Source: Leptospira ainlahdjerensis (GTDB taxonomy: Bacteria; Spirochaetota; Leptospiria; Leptospirales; Leptospiraceae). Taken from it: 64,000 nucleotides of DNA. The notes beneath the pieces are model-generated. The model worked only from the letters and a program-made list of their open reading frames with translations. It was not told where the DNA came from and ran no database searches. Positions within the stretch are counted from its first letter, which is position 1. Each line of letters opens with the position of its first letter. Of this stretch, positions 40,381 through 59,885 are shown piece by piece. The translations under genes were made by a program, and so were the position numbers. The DNA lies in the NCBI RefSeq assembly GCF_016919175.1, contig NZ_JAFFPU010000003.1:46219-110218 (forward strand). Reading direction: 5' to 3'.

Positions 40381-40716
40381 GAATTTGTTTACTCTCTTTT
40401 TGAATTTTCAATCGGAGTTTAGAATACAATTTCGTTTCTTGTTTCGACCAAATCCGATTTCTAAGTTAATAAGACAAAATCAGAATTAAGTTTGCATTCT
40501 TTTGGATGTTTTCGGCAGTTTTAGGGAATCCCGGAACTCCGATCTATAATTAGATTACCGAAATAAAATTCGCCAACGGTTTTCACGTCTATCTCATGCA
40601 AAAATTTGAATATTCTTTTTTGAAGTTTTAGAATATACATCTGAATCACTATTGGAAATTGATTTCCCTTTTAGAATAGATTCGAATACGATGATTTTAC
40701 AAAAAAAGGGCATAGC
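40381..40716. other. Divergent intergenic region
   Basis: A 336-nt gap between the cytochrome gene and the membrane protein gene, which are transcribed away from each other. It must hold both promoters. It is AT-rich, and I could not single out convincing -35/-10 pairs. Confidence 0.5.
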
Positions 40717-41292
40717 ATGAAAATAAGACTTTTATCCTCGTTTAGCGAGTGGATCGCAAAACGTTCTTCCGCGAAACACATATTCTTTTTTACCGCAGCC
40801 TCCATTCTGATATCCGGAGCGATGCAGTTTCTGGAACAGATGACTCCGGTTCCTGCTGGTCAAAGTCTTCCTCTCAAAATGGACTTCCGGCCATTTTCTT
40901 CGGCGAAGGATCTAAACGAAGTTTTTCAATTCTACAGAGAAACGGGACGTCTTTTGTATTTCTGGCAAGACGTTTTGGATATGTTTTTACCCGTCGCGGT
41001 CGGTCTGATGATCGGTTCCTTTTATTCGAGAACGGCTGTGTACTGGAAACTTCCGATATCCTTGAATCTTCTTCCTTTTGGGTTTTTGGTATTTGATTGG
41101 ATCGAAAACTCTCTCATGTTTTACTTTTTATATTCATGGCCTTCGGTTTCGGAATCTTTAGCCCTTTTTGCAGGTAGAATCACCGCCATCAAATTGATGT
41201 TCGTTTTTATAGGATACGGAATGTTGTTCGTTTGTCTTTTGGCTTTTGGTTTCCGATTTTTTAAATCCAGATTTTCGCAATCCAAAGAATAA
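40717..41292 (+). CDS. Uncharacterised four-helix membrane protein
   Basis: A 191-residue membrane protein with four hydrophobic segments near residues 22-40, 84-104, 112-134 and 150-176, and a basic C-terminus. No family is recognised. GGG-type ribosome site about 6 nt upstream of ATG 40717. It stands alone between a divergent cytochrome gene and convergent xse genes. Confidence 0.7.
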   Translation: MKIRLLSSFSEWIAKRSSAKHIFFFTAASILISGAMQFLEQMTPVPAGQSLPLKMDFRPFSSAKDLNEVFQFYRETGRLLYFWQDVLDMFLPVAVGLMIGSFYSRTAVYWKLPISLNLLPFGFLVFDWIENSLMFYFLYSWPSVSESLALFAGRITAIKLMFVFIGYGMLFVCLLAFGFRFFKSRFSQSKE

Positions 41293-41504
41293 AATTATTT
41301 GAATCCTTCAAAATCCTTAGGAAATCTTTGAGTTTTACAAAAAAAAGCGAATCAGCCGGGAGTGAGAAGATCTTTGGTTTCTAAATAAGATATTCCATTC
41401 TTATAATATTTTATATAGATCGGGACTTCGATATCGTTTGCGGGCTTCCAATCAAAACGGTTTTACCGTTTTCCCAAACGACAAAACTAAAAAAACGATA
41501 AATC

Positions 41505-41789
41505 TTAGAATAGATCTTCCGGATCCGAAGTTTTGCTTTCAGTAGGAGTTTTTGTATCCCCCCGAAATCCGGTTTTATTCGTTTTTTTTGATTCATCTTT
41601 GGTGAGCGCTTCGATTTTTCCTTCCGCAGTATCCAAAATTCCCTGACAAATTTTTTTGAGCTCCATTCCGCGTTCATAGGCTTTGAGAGATTCTTCCAAG
41701 CTGAAATCCTGACGTTCCAGTTTTTCCGCGATTTGCTCGAGTTCTAAAAGCGCTTCTTCGAATGAAATTTTAGATTTTGATTCTGCCAT
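41505..41789 (-). CDS. xseB: Exodeoxyribonuclease VII small subunit
   Basis: A 94-residue helical protein with the XseB pattern: [17 protein letters not shown], then [16 protein letters not shown] Lys/Thr-rich tail of about 30 residues extends beyond the conserved core. It follows xseA by 1 nt, as expected for partners of the single-strand exonuclease. Confidence 0.93.
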   Translation of the reverse strand: MAESKSKISFEEALLELEQIAEKLERQDFSLEESLKAYERGMELKKICQGILDTAEGKIEALTKDESKKTNKTGFRGDTKTPTESKTSDPEDLF

Positions 41790-41790
41790 T

Positions 41791-43059
41791 TTATTTTCCT
41801 TTTCGTATCACTTGCATCGTTCCACCGGCAAGTAATACGTGTAATTCTTCTTCCGGTTTTGTTTGTTCCGGAGAACTGATAATTTTACCTTTTGTGTTTC
41901 TTACGATGGAATAACCTCGTTTCATCGTGGAAACGGGGGAAAGATCCTCCACCTTGGAGGTCAAAAATTCCGCCCTTTGTTTTTTATGAAAAAGAATACC
42001 TTGGATCCTCGGTGTAAGATTCGTATAACGTTCGATTCGAACCTTTGCAAGATCCAGTTTGTTTTGAACCGCCTTTTGCAATCGGATCCCGATTTCATCC
42101 ACTCTTTGACTTCTTGCATTTAAGAGTTGCATCGGCTCCTTGAAGATAAACTTCCCGGACAATAACCGCAAACGATCCTTACTCGAGGAGACCCTAACGT
42201 TCAGAGAGGTTTTGAGCCTTCCTTCTAATTGCGAAATAAATTGAAGAATGTCTTCTTCCTTTGGAACCGCGTGTTCGGCCGCAGCAGTAGGAGTCGGGGT
42301 CGCGAAGTCGGCCGCAAAATCGCTTAACAAAACGTCTGTCTGATGTCCTACCGCCGAAATGATAGGAACCCTGGAATTCGCGTAGGCGCGGACCACCTTT
42401 TCGTCGTTAAACGCCATTAGATCCTCGAAACTTCCACCACCTCGTCCCGCGATGATCACGTCTACGTTCCATTCCGGGCGATTCAATTCTTCGATCGCAC
42501 CCACGATCGAATTAGGAGCCTCTTCTCCCTGAACAACACAAGGCGCGATGAGAATGTTGATTCCCGGAAATCGGGAACGGGCTACTTTGATGATGTCTTC
42601 GATCGCCGCGCCAGAGGGCGAGGTCGCGATTCCGAGCGTTTTTGGAAAGGCGGGAATTCTTCTTTTTTTCTCCGGATCAAAAATTCCTTCCGCAGAAAGT
42701 TTTTGTTTGAGCCTTTCAATTTGGAGTAAAATGTCCCCCTGTCCCAGCTCTTCCACACGAGTTACGTTGAGATTGTAAGAACCGCCGGCTTCATAGAGCG
42801 TGATCGTTCCATAAACTTGGATTTCTTTTCCGTCGCTGAGAGGTTTGCCGCCGTAATTCTTATTGGAATAGTTGAAAAAAGTACAACGAACCAAAGAAGT
42901 CGCGTCTTTTAGTGAAAAATAAATATGTCCCGAGTTGGCCTTACTATAATTGGAAATTTCCCCTCTGACCCAGATGTTTTTGAGATCTTTGGATCCGGTG
43001 ATGAGATTTTTGAGAATCCTCGTGACTTCCGTAACGGAAAGAGGTTTGGAATCTTCCAA
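41791..43059 (-). CDS. xseA: Exodeoxyribonuclease VII large subunit
   Basis: Catalytic subunit of the metal-independent single-strand exonuclease. It has 422 residues: an N-terminal OB fold ([24 protein letters not shown]), then the catalytic domain with [33 protein letters not shown] and [17 protein letters not shown], followed by a coiled-coil region that binds XseB. Five nt separate it from the upstream permease gene. Confidence 0.96.
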   Translation of the reverse strand: MEDSKPLSVTEVTRILKNLITGSKDLKNIWVRGEISNYSKANSGHIYFSLKDATSLVRCTFFNYSNKNYGGKPLSDGKEIQVYGTITLYEAGGSYNLNVTRVEELGQGDILLQIERLKQKLSAEGIFDPEKKRRIPAFPKTLGIATSPSGAAIEDIIKVARSRFPGINILIAPCVVQGEEAPNSIVGAIEELNRPEWNVDVIIAGRGGGSFEDLMAFNDEKVVRAYANSRVPIISAVGHQTDVLLSDFAADFATPTPTAAAEHAVPKEEDILQFISQLEGRLKTSLNVRVSSSKDRLRLLSGKFIFKEPMQLLNARSQRVDEIGIRLQKAVQNKLDLAKVRIERYTNLTPRIQGILFHKKQRAEFLTSKVEDLSPVSTMKRGYSIVRNTKGKIISSPEQTKPEEELHVLLAGGTMQVIRKGK

Positions 43060-43064
43060 TCAGA

Positions 43065-44198
43065 TCACCGATGCCCCTTGTTCAGAATCAATTCTCTTCG
43101 ATACAATCTCCAAAAATCCCAAAGAATGACGACTAACGTAACCGCTACCGGTCCGACGACGAGTCCCATGATTCCGAATTCCTTGATTCCGCCGATCAAA
43201 GATAAAAAGATAAGAAGAGGGTGGACTTGTAGCTTCTTATCGAGCATTCTCGGTTTTACAAAATTCTCCAGAGCCAAATAGAAAAAGAGGCCGCTTCCCA
43301 TAAAAAAAATCGCCATCATCGGATTGTTCTCTAAAAACAAAATATAGAGTCCGATCGGAAGCCAAACAACGGAGGTTCCTACGACGGGAATGATCGAAAA
43401 GAACGCGGCCAAACTTGCATATAAAAAAGGACTCGAAATTCCGGCGATCAAAAGAAGAATATAAACCGCTGTTCCTTGCAGAATCGAAATGATCAGATTT
43501 CCTCGAATCACGGTTTGAACCGCCGACGTTACTTTTCTTCCCACTTGTTCTTCCAACTGTCTGGAAAACGGAAGGTTGTCCAAAATAAAACGTTCCACCT
43601 TTTTTCCGTCTTGATAAAGAAAGAATAAAACCAAAAGTGCAAAGAAAAGATTCATCAGAATTCCCGTCGGCAATTCTATGTTTCCCAGGATAAAAGAGGA
43701 AGCGTTGCTTAAAATTCCGTAGATGCTGTCGAGATTCAAAATATCCACATAGTTCTCGGCGAATTCTCCATAGATTTCCGGAACCTTTACCCAGAAAAAT
43801 TCGTTGTCAGTAATAAAGTCAGTGAGCATCGCAAAGTTCATCAAGGTTTCGATCATTTTATCTTCGCTTAACGAAATTCTTAATTTGAATAAAATGGAAA
43901 GGGCTTCTTGGATCAACGTACGAATGACAAAATAGGAAGGAATGATCACTAACATAGAAACGAGAGTAATCATGATCCAAGGAACGAGCCATTGGAATCT
44001 TTCTCCGAGATATTCTTTGAGAAGTTTGTATTGTCTTCTCGTCGCGAGATAAAGAATCAAGGCCATCAAGGAAGAATAAAGATAAGGACGGAATACTAGA
44101 AAAAATACGCCGATCGCAAAGATAAAAAGAATCGAGAAAAAAATCACAAACGTATATTTTCCCGGTTCGGGATTGAGTGGAACTACAGGTTCGATCAT
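43065..44198 (-). CDS. AI-2E family (PerM/YdiK-like) membrane protein
   Basis: A 377-residue polytopic protein of the AI-2E transporter superfamily. Hydrophobic segments occur at about 18-50, 70-92, 150-185 and several in the C-terminal half, with the family segment GISSPFLYASLAAFFSIIPVVGTSVVWLPIGL and the LIGGIKEFGIMGLVVGPV ending. Some members export AI-2 or exchange ions; the substrate here is unknown. It forms a unit with the neighbouring 161-residue protein and xseA. Confidence 0.88.
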   Translation of the reverse strand: MIEPVVPLNPEPGKYTFVIFFSILFIFAIGVFFLVFRPYLYSSLMALILYLATRRQYKLLKEYLGERFQWLVPWIMITLVSMLVIIPSYFVIRTLIQEALSILFKLRISLSEDKMIETLMNFAMLTDFITDNEFFWVKVPEIYGEFAENYVDILNLDSIYGILSNASSFILGNIELPTGILMNLFFALLVLFFLYQDGKKVERFILDNLPFSRQLEEQVGRKVTSAVQTVIRGNLIISILQGTAVYILLLIAGISSPFLYASLAAFFSIIPVVGTSVVWLPIGLYILFLENNPMMAIFFMGSGLFFYLALENFVKPRMLDKKLQVHPLLIFLSLIGGIKEFGIMGLVVGPVAVTLVVILWDFWRLYRRELILNKGHR

Positions 44199-44201
44199 AT
44201 C

Positions 44202-44687
44202 TTAACCGCCTGTTTTTTTATAGAAGAGTTTGATTCTACTTCCGGCATCCACGGCTTCGATCTGAATCGTAACCACTTTTTTATTTTGACTTTCCGCCAT
44301 AATCACAGTCTTTTGATCCGTGATCTCTTCCTGCAAAACTTTCCAGTAGAGAGATTTAAAAATGGAAGCATAATAGACTTCCATCTGTTTTTTCTTAAAT
44401 GCGTGGGTAAAAAGAAGAAAGGATTCTTTCGTATCAAAATATCCGCGTTCGGATTTTAATTCCGTGGAATAGATCAAAGCGGCTCCTTCCGGGACAAACT
44501 CGACGGGAAGCGATCTTGGATTTCGAACCGGGTTGTTCTGAAGAGTCAACTTGTTATAACGATACAATTCCGTTTTGGAATCGGACGCAAAAAGAGACAA
44601 GGGCGTCGTCAAAACACCGAGAAGAAAAAAAACTAAAAAATAGAAACGAGTAGGGTTCACTTTTTTTACTTGAACCTTATCCGCCAT
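44202..44687 (-). CDS. Uncharacterised exported protein
   Basis: A 161-residue protein starting at ATG 44687 (a TTG 9 nt earlier is also in frame). A signal segment (RFYFLVFFLLGVLTTPLSLFA) follows a basic N-terminus. The mature part is beta-rich and ends RIKLFYKKTGG. No domain recognised. It ends 3 nt before the AI-2E gene, so they are likely co-transcribed. Confidence 0.72.
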   Translation of the reverse strand: MADKVQVKKVNPTRFYFLVFFLLGVLTTPLSLFASDSKTELYRYNKLTLQNNPVRNPRSLPVEFVPEGAALIYSTELKSERGYFDTKESFLLFTHAFKKKQMEVYYASIFKSLYWKVLQEEITDQKTVIMAESQNKKVVTIQIEAVDAGSRIKLFYKKTGG

Positions 44688-44714
44688 CACTGACAATTCT
44701 TTTATTCATCCTTC

Positions 44715-45359
44715 ATGACTTTTCAGGAAACACTGATTCAAATTCTCACCCGATTTTCGGAAACCGATCCCGTATTTCTCTGGCTCTTTTTCGCGTTCTC
44801 AAACTTTGCGGAAAACGTTTTTCCGCCTTGGCCGGGAGATACGATCACCGTCTTCGGAGGTTTTTTGGTCGCAAGAAATCCGGAATCCTTTGGTTGGTTT
44901 GCGCTCGTTTCGAGCACTTTGTTTGGAAATATTCTGGGAGCCTGGGTGATGTATCGATTCGGAAAGCTCTTCCTTCATTGGGTGAAAAAAAAAGAATTTC
45001 CTTTCAAAGACTCTCTCTATGACGAAGAATCCATCGAGAAAACCCTCGCCTGGTTTCATAAAAATGCGATCGCGGTGGTTTTGTTTAGTCGGTTTTCGGC
45101 GGGAATCCGATTCTTTGTTTCCATCGTCGCAGGAATGGTAAAGATGAATCCATTCGTTTTTTTCGGATGTTTTTCTTTGGCCGTTTTTCTCTGGTGTGGC
45201 ATGTTGATCTTTTCCGGATTCTATCTCGGTTCTCACTGGGAAGCAGTTTTAGGTTTTTTAGAAATTTATAACCGGATCATTCTCGGTTTGATGATCCTAT
45301 TCGCGATTTTGTTTCTCTGGTATCGAAGACGAAAAAAAATCGCGGATCAAAATTCTTAA
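44715..45359 (+). CDS. DedA/VTT family membrane protein
   Basis: A 214-residue DedA-type protein, a family with roles in lipid-carrier recycling and membrane potential. Re-entrant and membrane segments are visible, with the signature acidic and basic residues in FSNFAENVFPPWPGDT and FSRFSAGIRFFVSIVAGM (the R-x-x-x-G-x-R motif). Diverges from the gene at 44202-44687, 27 nt apart. Confidence 0.9.
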   Translation: MTFQETLIQILTRFSETDPVFLWLFFAFSNFAENVFPPWPGDTITVFGGFLVARNPESFGWFALVSSTLFGNILGAWVMYRFGKLFLHWVKKKEFPFKDSLYDEESIEKTLAWFHKNAIAVVLFSRFSAGIRFFVSIVAGMVKMNPFVFFGCFSLAVFLWCGMLIFSGFYLGSHWEAVLGFLEIYNRIILGLMILFAILFLWYRRRKKIADQNS

Positions 45360-46001
45360 ACCAAGATCGTTTTTACCCGAAGATCCAAAGATGACTTTTG
45401 AAGAAAAAAATTCCCTGCAGATTTATAAAAAACGTCCACCGTCCTCATTCCGCCGAAAAATTTCATAGAACCATTCCTTTCAAAAAGATGTTTTTTCAGA
45501 ACAGCGTTCCTCCTTTTAACGAAAGGGATAACCTTACTCACAAGTTGCCTGGATCGGACGAAAATCTGTTGGAACTCCGACAGTCTACCGTGAAAGTCGC
45601 GCTCCCCGCCCAAATTTTGGGTGGAGGGGTGGGTGGCGGAAAAAACCACGACGGACATTCCTATATCACAAAATACTAATTTTGCAAGAAAAAATTCTCT
45701 TGTAGGAACTCACACAAACCCTTGTCTCCGGACAATTCTCGTTGTATCTCCTCTCAACTTTTGAGTACGGTTATGCGACAAACAGGAACGTTATTTCCGA
45801 AACCTAATGGTGCGGGAACTACACGTTTTCCGAGCGAAAGACAACAACACGAAATTTGAACAAAATCGCGTTAGACTTCCTAGACATATTAGAATTTTAT
45901 AAAATGAAATGCTTCTTGAGCAACTCTTTTTAAGAAAGCGACTTTTCGGATGCACCCATTTCTTACTTTTTGGAATCCAAAACGCATCTGTAAAATTACT
46001 C
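45360..46001. other. Intergenic region with degenerate short repeats
   Basis: About 640 nt without a supported gene. A GTAGGAACTC-ACACAA element near 45702-45716 and GTGCGGGAACTACACG near 45810-45825 look like decayed copies of the GTGGGAACTCCTAC-type short palindromic repeats that I know from Leptospira genomes. Confidence 0.5.
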
Positions 46002-47561
<1,560 letters not shown>

Positions 47562-47624
47562 TGTTCTTGCGTCCGCCTCTGATTTGATAGATGGGATGGA
47601 TGGAAAATTGTACCGAATCGCTCA

Positions 47625-50125
<2,501 letters not shown>

Positions 50126-50272
50126 GACGGGCGAAGTCCAAATTATTTCCATCGAAAGTGAAAGAGTGGATCATTCGTCTTTTCGTTCGTTTAAAGTTGG
50201 AACTCTCGGAAAAGAAGAACCCCGAGGATCCGATTCAAATCGAACGAACTCAATTTAAAACGGAGCATTCCA

Positions 50273-51194
<922 letters not shown>

Positions 51195-51208
<14 letters not shown>

Positions 51209-51737
51209 AATTCGTTCCACCACCATTCTTTGTGTTCGTAAAAACGGAAAAGTCGCCATCGGAGGCGACGGTCAGGTTTCTATGGGAAACACCGTCATGA
51301 AACAATCCGCAAAAAAAGTGAGAAGACTCTATGACGGAAAAATCCTTTCCGGTTTTGCCGGATCCGCCGCGGACGCATTCACGCTTTTTGAACTTTTTGA
51401 AAAGAAAGTGCAGGAATTCGGAGGCAGTCTTTCGAGAAGCGCGGTGGAACTCGCGAGAGAATGGAGAATGGACCGTATGCTTCGAAGACTCGAAGCCCTT
51501 TTGATCGTCGCGGACAAAGACGAATCGTTTTTGATTTCGGGAACAGGCGACGTGATCTCTCCCGATGAAGGTGTGATCGCGATCGGATCCGGAGGAAATT
51601 ACGCGTTAGCCGCCGCGCGAGCGCTTTACGATCACACCGAACTTTCCGCGAGGGAGATCGTAGAATCTTCCATGAAAATCGCCGCAGACATTTGTATCTA
51701 CACAAACGATCATATTACCATCGAAGAAATTCTATAA
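51195..51737 (+). CDS. hslV: ATP-dependent protease subunit HslV
   Basis: Threonine peptidase ring of the HslUV protease. It has 180 residues; after an eight-residue propeptide the mature protein would begin at Thr9 (TTILCV). Other markers are [34 protein letters not shown] and [14 protein letters not shown]. It overlaps xerC by 14 nt, and hslU follows after 8 nt. Confidence 0.96.
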
Positions 51738-51745
51738 ACAAATCT

Positions 51746-53182
<1,437 letters not shown>

Positions 53183-53286
53183 GCAAGATTAGAATTTTTT
53201 AATCCTCCGCTTTTAAGAAATGATTTTTGAACGTAAAATCGGAGATTCTATTTGACGAACTCTCAAAAAAAGGGATGCTTTGCGTC

Positions 53287-54558
<1,272 letters not shown>

Positions 54559-55172
54559 GAAATCGATACGAATTTTTTTAGAACAAAGAACTTCTCGTAC
54601 AACTCTTGTGTGAGAAGTTATTTTATATTCATTGCTTTCTTGAATGTAGTTCCTCGGAAGATCGTTTTTTCCTCAAGCCTCAGGTTTTGTTTCGAAGACA
54701 ACTTCCAAACGGAATTACTTTCATTCTTAGAGAAACCTTTCCATTCTTCATTCAAACGGATTGTTTACTGGCATACGACTCGAAAAGAATAGGACACGAG
54801 CCTTCAAATTCCGTTCGAACAAATCCTTCCTGTGGATTCCATTTCCATAAAATGCAAGATACAAGTCTGCGCATTTCGACTCTCACAAAAGTTTGATGCA
54901 AGTTTTTAATTGAGAAGCCCGAACTTTTCAAAGAACACGGAGGAAAAAGGAACCGTGAAAAGATTTTTTCTTACGGATCCTTCGTTTGTGCTTTGGAGGA
55001 ATTTTAAAGAGTATATTCAAAAAATCAAAATTCGATCTTTGAAAGGTTTTCTGGATCGGAAAAAATCAAAAACGATCCAAACTTTCGCGTTTTCAATTTG
55101 TTTCGAAATTTTGTTTTCGAAATCAGAAGAATTTCTTGTGTTCAAAAAAATTTTGAATGCACTCGAAATAAA
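54559..55172. other. Intergenic region, terminator at its start
   Basis: About 610 nt. It begins with the 54589-54619 hairpin. The rest has open frames of 60-96 codons without ribosome sites or domains, and I do not support any as genes. Confidence 0.55.
54589..54619 (+). terminator. Strong hairpin after the sugar dehydrogenase gene
   Basis: AACTTCTC-GT-ACAA-CTC-TTGT-GT-GAGAAGTT: a 14-bp stem in RNA (two G-U pairs) with a CTC loop, 30 nt after the stop. The sequence after it, ATTTTATATT, is U-rich. A good factor-independent terminator. Confidence 0.6.
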
Positions 55173-56003
55173 TTAGAAATCCATCTTCAATCCGGAAATC
55201 GGATATTTCATGTATACCGTCGTCGTTCTCGCTCCGGATGTGATCGTAAGAAGATCGAGAGGATTGAGACCGATGCTATAAAAGCCTTCGTCGATCATAG
55301 CGATTCCGAAACCGGCGCTTTCTTTTTCATTTAAGAATTCGGGACGGAAGAAGTCAGCAGAATTTCCTTGATCGAATAGTTCTTTGTGTTTTTGTCTGGA
55401 TTCTTGGATTCTTTCAAAATCCAGATGATGGATCGGCGAATCGTTCCGGATTCTAAAACTCAATTCTTCCTTGGTAATACGAATCTTCAAGGAAATGTTC
55501 ATATTGTATTTTTCGATTTTGCTGCGAACATCGGATAAGAAGACTTTCTCGCTTTCGGTCAATACCTTCTTTTTTGTTCTGATCTTATCTTCCAAAGAAA
55601 GGACCGTCTGCACTTGTTTTTTTACTTTATCAGGAACGATATAACGATGCATCGCATCCCGCAGAAGCGAGGTCTCCATAATGATCTCAAGAAGCTCTTC
55701 CGCGTCTTGACGACTCGTTTCTCCTTGTTCTAATTTTTTTAAGAGTTCGTCTCTGAAAATAATATGCCGTATGTTCGCTTTGATTGCGTTTAACAACGCT
55801 TCCATCAAACCGCTAAAAAGATGAAAACCGGCTAACGGGTTTGCTCCGATTTCCTCTAAAATTCCGTTTACAAGCTCGGAAAGAATGTCTCGTGTAGGTT
55901 TTGTCAGACCTTTGAGCTCAAGGTGAAAGAATTTTCTTTTTTTGAGATCCTCGATATTTTTCAGGATCTCGCTACCTCTGAGCGCTGTTTTCTGGTTTGC
56001 CAT
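55173..56003 (-). CDS. GHKL ATPase-like protein of unknown role
   Basis: A 276-residue soluble protein with a weak histidine-kinase-type ATPase pattern: an N box at residues 68-73 ([10 protein letters not shown]), a degenerate G1 (IRNDSPI) and G2 ([12 protein letters not shown], about 235-246). There is no dimerisation His and no sensor domain. It may be an anti-sigma/SpoIIAB-like or non-enzymatic regulator. Start is a canonical ATG. Divergent from the lipoyl-domain gene. Confidence 0.65.
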   Translation of the reverse strand: MANQKTALRGSEILKNIEDLKKRKFFHLELKGLTKPTRDILSELVNGILEEIGANPLAGFHLFSGLMEALLNAIKANIRHIIFRDELLKKLEQGETSRQDAEELLEIIMETSLLRDAMHRYIVPDKVKKQVQTVLSLEDKIRTKKKVLTESEKVFLSDVRSKIEKYNMNISLKIRITKEELSFRIRNDSPIHHLDFERIQESRQKHKELFDQGNSADFFRPEFLNEKESAGFGIAMIDEGFYSIGLNPLDLLTITSGARTTTVYMKYPISGLKMDF

Positions 56004-56039
56004 ATATCCCCACCGAGTTTTTTAGGTATCATTGACGCG

Positions 56040-56327
<288 letters not shown>

Positions 56328-56331
<4 letters not shown>

Positions 56332-57206
56332 AAATTCTTCACCTATCTGATCTTCACTTTCCTACAAGAATTCCCTTTCTTCAGCTAAGAGGAAAGATGA
56401 TCGTAGGTTATCTCAACTATACGCTTCGAAGAAGAAAAAAATATCCCTCTTATGTGTGGAGTTCCATCCTAAAGAGTGTCGAAACCTTAAACCCGGAAGC
56501 GATCGTTGTATCCGGAGACATCACGAACGTTTCTCACGAACTGGAATTTCAGGCTGCAGGGAAAATATTAAGCGAACTTCCGCAGGATAAGATTTTTTAC
56601 ATCCCTGGAAATCACGATCGCTATACAAAACATGCAGTAGGCGGGAACCCGTTTTTCGAAAAGTATTTTTCGAAACTTTCCGGCGATTCTATTTCTCATA
56701 ACGCAGAATACATTCGTATTAAAAAAATCGGGGATCTCCACTTCGTAGGCTGGGATTCCAGTCTTCCTCTTTCCATCCTAAACGCGTATGGAACGATACA
56801 ACCGCAAGTTGTCGAGACGACTCAAAAAATTCTTCGGGAAAAAAAAATCGAAGATTATGTTTTGGTCTGTCATCATCCGATCTGGAATCCCGAAGAAAGA
56901 CAGGAAACGATTCATCACCGTCTGCGTAACCGGGAAGAAATAGCGGTTCTTCTCAAAAAACAACCCCCTCTCGCTTTTTTGCACGGTCACGTTCATACGA
57001 ATTGGGTAAAATTTCCCGGTCCTCTTATGCCCTATTATGTAATCAACTCGGCTTCCAGCACTCGTTTGGATGATACGAGACATCAGTGCGGATTTCATCT
57101 TTTGGAAATTCAAAATCGAAACCTTAAAATTCAAAGATATACTTACAACCAGGAACAGTCTAAATTTACGGAAGCTCCCTTAGTTTCGTATTCAGAAAAG
57201 GAATAA
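56328..57206 (+). CDS. Metallophosphoesterase family protein
   Basis: A 292-residue calcineurin-like phosphoesterase. Metal motifs are in order: HLSDLHFP (Asp8, His10), SGDITN, PGNHDRY, CHHPIW and HGHVHTN. It is close to the cyclic-nucleotide or lipid-directed branches (CpdA-like) but no substrate can be assigned. It starts by ATGA overlap with the lipoyl gene and is followed 1 nt later by the Mrp gene. Confidence 0.9.
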
Positions 57207-57207
57207 A

Positions 57208-58251
57208 ATGGCCGCCATAGAAGCAGTAAAAATCCAAAGAGAACTCGCTAAAATCAAACATCCGGAACTTAAGAAAGACATCGTTTCCCTTGGAATGGTA
57301 GGGGCGCTCGAGATTCAAGAAGGAGAGACCAATATTCTTCTCAAAACCCCGAGTCAGGATAGAAGGATTCAGATCGGACTGGAAGCCCAAATCCGACAAT
57401 CACTCACGAAATTGGAAGGTGTAGGGAAGGTAAAGATAAAGTTCGAAGTCGATCCGAAGCTCGTATTAGATGATTCTAATAAGATTCCCGGTGTTAAAAA
57501 TGTGATCGCGGTCGGATCCGGAAAAGGCGGGGTCGGAAAATCAACGGTCACAGTGAACCTGGCCGCAATGGCAGCTTCTCTAGGATACAAAGTGGGAGTA
57601 TTGGATGCGGATATCTACGGTCCTTCGGTCGGAAAGATGTTTGGAGTTAACGGCCGCGTTGCCTTAAAAGCCGAAGAAGATAAGATTTATCCCCTCGAAA
57701 AAGACGGACTTAAGATCATCTCTTTTTCCTTTTTGATCGATGAAAAACAACCCGTCGTCTGGAGAGGACCGATGCTCGGAAAGGCCATCGAACAATTCTT
57801 ATACGATATCGTCTGGGATGATTTGGATTATCTTTTTATCGATCTTCCTCCGGGAACAGGAGATGTCCAACTTTCCTTGGCTCAACTCATTGATTTGAAC
57901 GGAGCGGTGATCGTAACAACTCCGCAGTCCGTTGCTTTGTTAGACGCCAACCGTGCATCGGCGATGTTCACTCAAGTGAAGGTTCCGATCTTGGGAATTG
58001 TTGAAAATATGAGTGAATTCATTTGCCCAAAATGCGGACACGCTTCTGCCATATTTAGCAAAGGTGGAGGCCAGACATTGGCAGAATCTTCGGACGCACG
58101 TTTCTTAGGTGGCATTCCTTTGACAATGGAGATTATGAACGCCGGAGAAGACGGAAAACCTGCAATTTTAAAAGACAAAAACGGTCCAATCTATCAAGCC
58201 TACAAAAGTATATTCGATCATCTCAATGAAGAAATAAAAAAGTGGGAATAA
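57208..58251 (+). CDS. mrp: Mrp/ApbC-type iron-sulfur carrier ATPase
   Basis: Scaffold or carrier for iron-sulfur clusters. It has 347 residues: an N-terminal MIP18/DUF59 domain (about 1-95), a deviant Walker [10 protein letters not shown] in [18 protein letters not shown], the DADIYGPS motif, [10 protein letters not shown], and the cluster-binding CPKC in [13 protein letters not shown]. Adjacent to the phosphoesterase and lipoyl genes, it may form a metabolic set. Confidence 0.94.
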   Translation: MAAIEAVKIQRELAKIKHPELKKDIVSLGMVGALEIQEGETNILLKTPSQDRRIQIGLEAQIRQSLTKLEGVGKVKIKFEVDPKLVLDDSNKIPGVKNVIAVGSGKGGVGKSTVTVNLAAMAASLGYKVGVLDADIYGPSVGKMFGVNGRVALKAEEDKIYPLEKDGLKIISFSFLIDEKQPVVWRGPMLGKAIEQFLYDIVWDDLDYLFIDLPPGTGDVQLSLAQLIDLNGAVIVTTPQSVALLDANRASAMFTQVKVPILGIVENMSEFICPKCGHASAIFSKGGGQTLAESSDARFLGGIPLTMEIMNAGEDGKPAILKDKNGPIYQAYKSIFDHLNEEIKKWE

Positions 58252-58285
58252 TACAAGGATTTGAGTCTGTTGTACATTATGAGAA

Positions 58286-58987
<702 letters not shown>

Positions 58988-58993
58988 CAAAAA

Positions 58994-59608
58994 CTATTCT
59001 TCTTGGTTTTTTGGGCTCCATCTTGGGTAAAGATCCAATTCTATTCCCAAGAGTCTGAAAATTCTTTCGCTGATAAAATCCCCTAGATCATCCAGTGTCT
59101 TCGGCATTTGATAAAAACCGGGAGAAGCGGGAAGAATCGTTCCTCCGGCGTCGTGGAGTTCCAACATATTCCTGAGATGAATCCGGTTGTAAGGCGCTTC
59201 TCTGGGAACAAGGACGAGAGTTCTTCTTTCTTTCAAAGTTACGTCAGCGGCCCTTTCGATCAGATTTTCCGTCAAACCTGCGTTAATCGAAGCGATTGTT
59301 TTCATGGAACAAGGAAGAACAACCATCGCTTTCCAAGGATTGGATCCGGACGCGATATCGGCTCCGATATCCAAAAAATTGCGAATCAAAAATTGATGGG
59401 GAGAATTTCCAATTTTGTATTTGGTAAAAATAAATTCCAGAAGTTCTTTCGCGGAAGAAACCTTACAATTCATTTCTTCCCGAAAGACTCGTAGAGAAGC
59501 CGGGCTACAAATCAAAAAGGTAGAACCTTCGATCGTGGAAAGCGCGCGGATAAAACGTTCCGCGTAGATGGATCCGCTCGCACCGGCCATTCCTAAAACA
59601 AGTTTCAT
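58994..59608 (-). CDS. ubiX: UbiX-type flavin prenyltransferase
   Basis: Makes prenylated FMN, the cofactor of UbiD-type decarboxylases. It has 204 residues with the UbiX pattern: [14 protein letters not shown] near the N-terminus, [28 protein letters not shown], and [18 protein letters not shown]. Its ubiA partner is upstream, though separated by 277 nt. Confidence 0.95.
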   Translation of the reverse strand: MKLVLGMAGASGSIYAERFIRALSTIEGSTFLICSPASLRVFREEMNCKVSSAKELLEFIFTKYKIGNSPHQFLIRNFLDIGADIASGSNPWKAMVVLPCSMKTIASINAGLTENLIERAADVTLKERRTLVLVPREAPYNRIHLRNMLELHDAGGTILPASPGFYQMPKTLDDLGDFISERIFRLLGIELDLYPRWSPKNQEE

Positions 59609-59885
59609 CGGAGCTCCTAAATAAAATTGAGAAATCTTCGTTACGATTTTTATCGAAAAAAAAATACAAATCGAATCTATTTTGCTCTTTGCAAATTTTC
59701 AAAATAGAAGTCATCTTTAGCAAAAAACGTTAGAGCTCCTACAAATTCCGTCGTTGAACGAACGACGAATGCAAAGAGCGCTTCCAAGTTTCAAAAATAA
59801 TCTCTCGATTCGTATCAAGAATTCTTAGAATTCCCTTTTTTTACTTCGACTCGACTTTAGGTCCAATCGGAATCCGATTCTTACC

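Noticed and set aside
45398..45679. 93-codon open frame in an intergenic gap
   Set aside because: No domain, opposite-strand open frame of similar length, and codon use unlike neighbours.
54910..55176. 88-codon open frame before the GHKL-like gene
   Set aside because: No domain and overlaps the end of the minus-strand gene; likely chance in AT-rich DNA.
59749..59767. CGTCGTT-GAACG-AACGACG inverted repeat between ubiX and ubiA
   Set aside because: Stem of 7 bp without U-run; could be chance or a weak terminator, so not listed as a feature.
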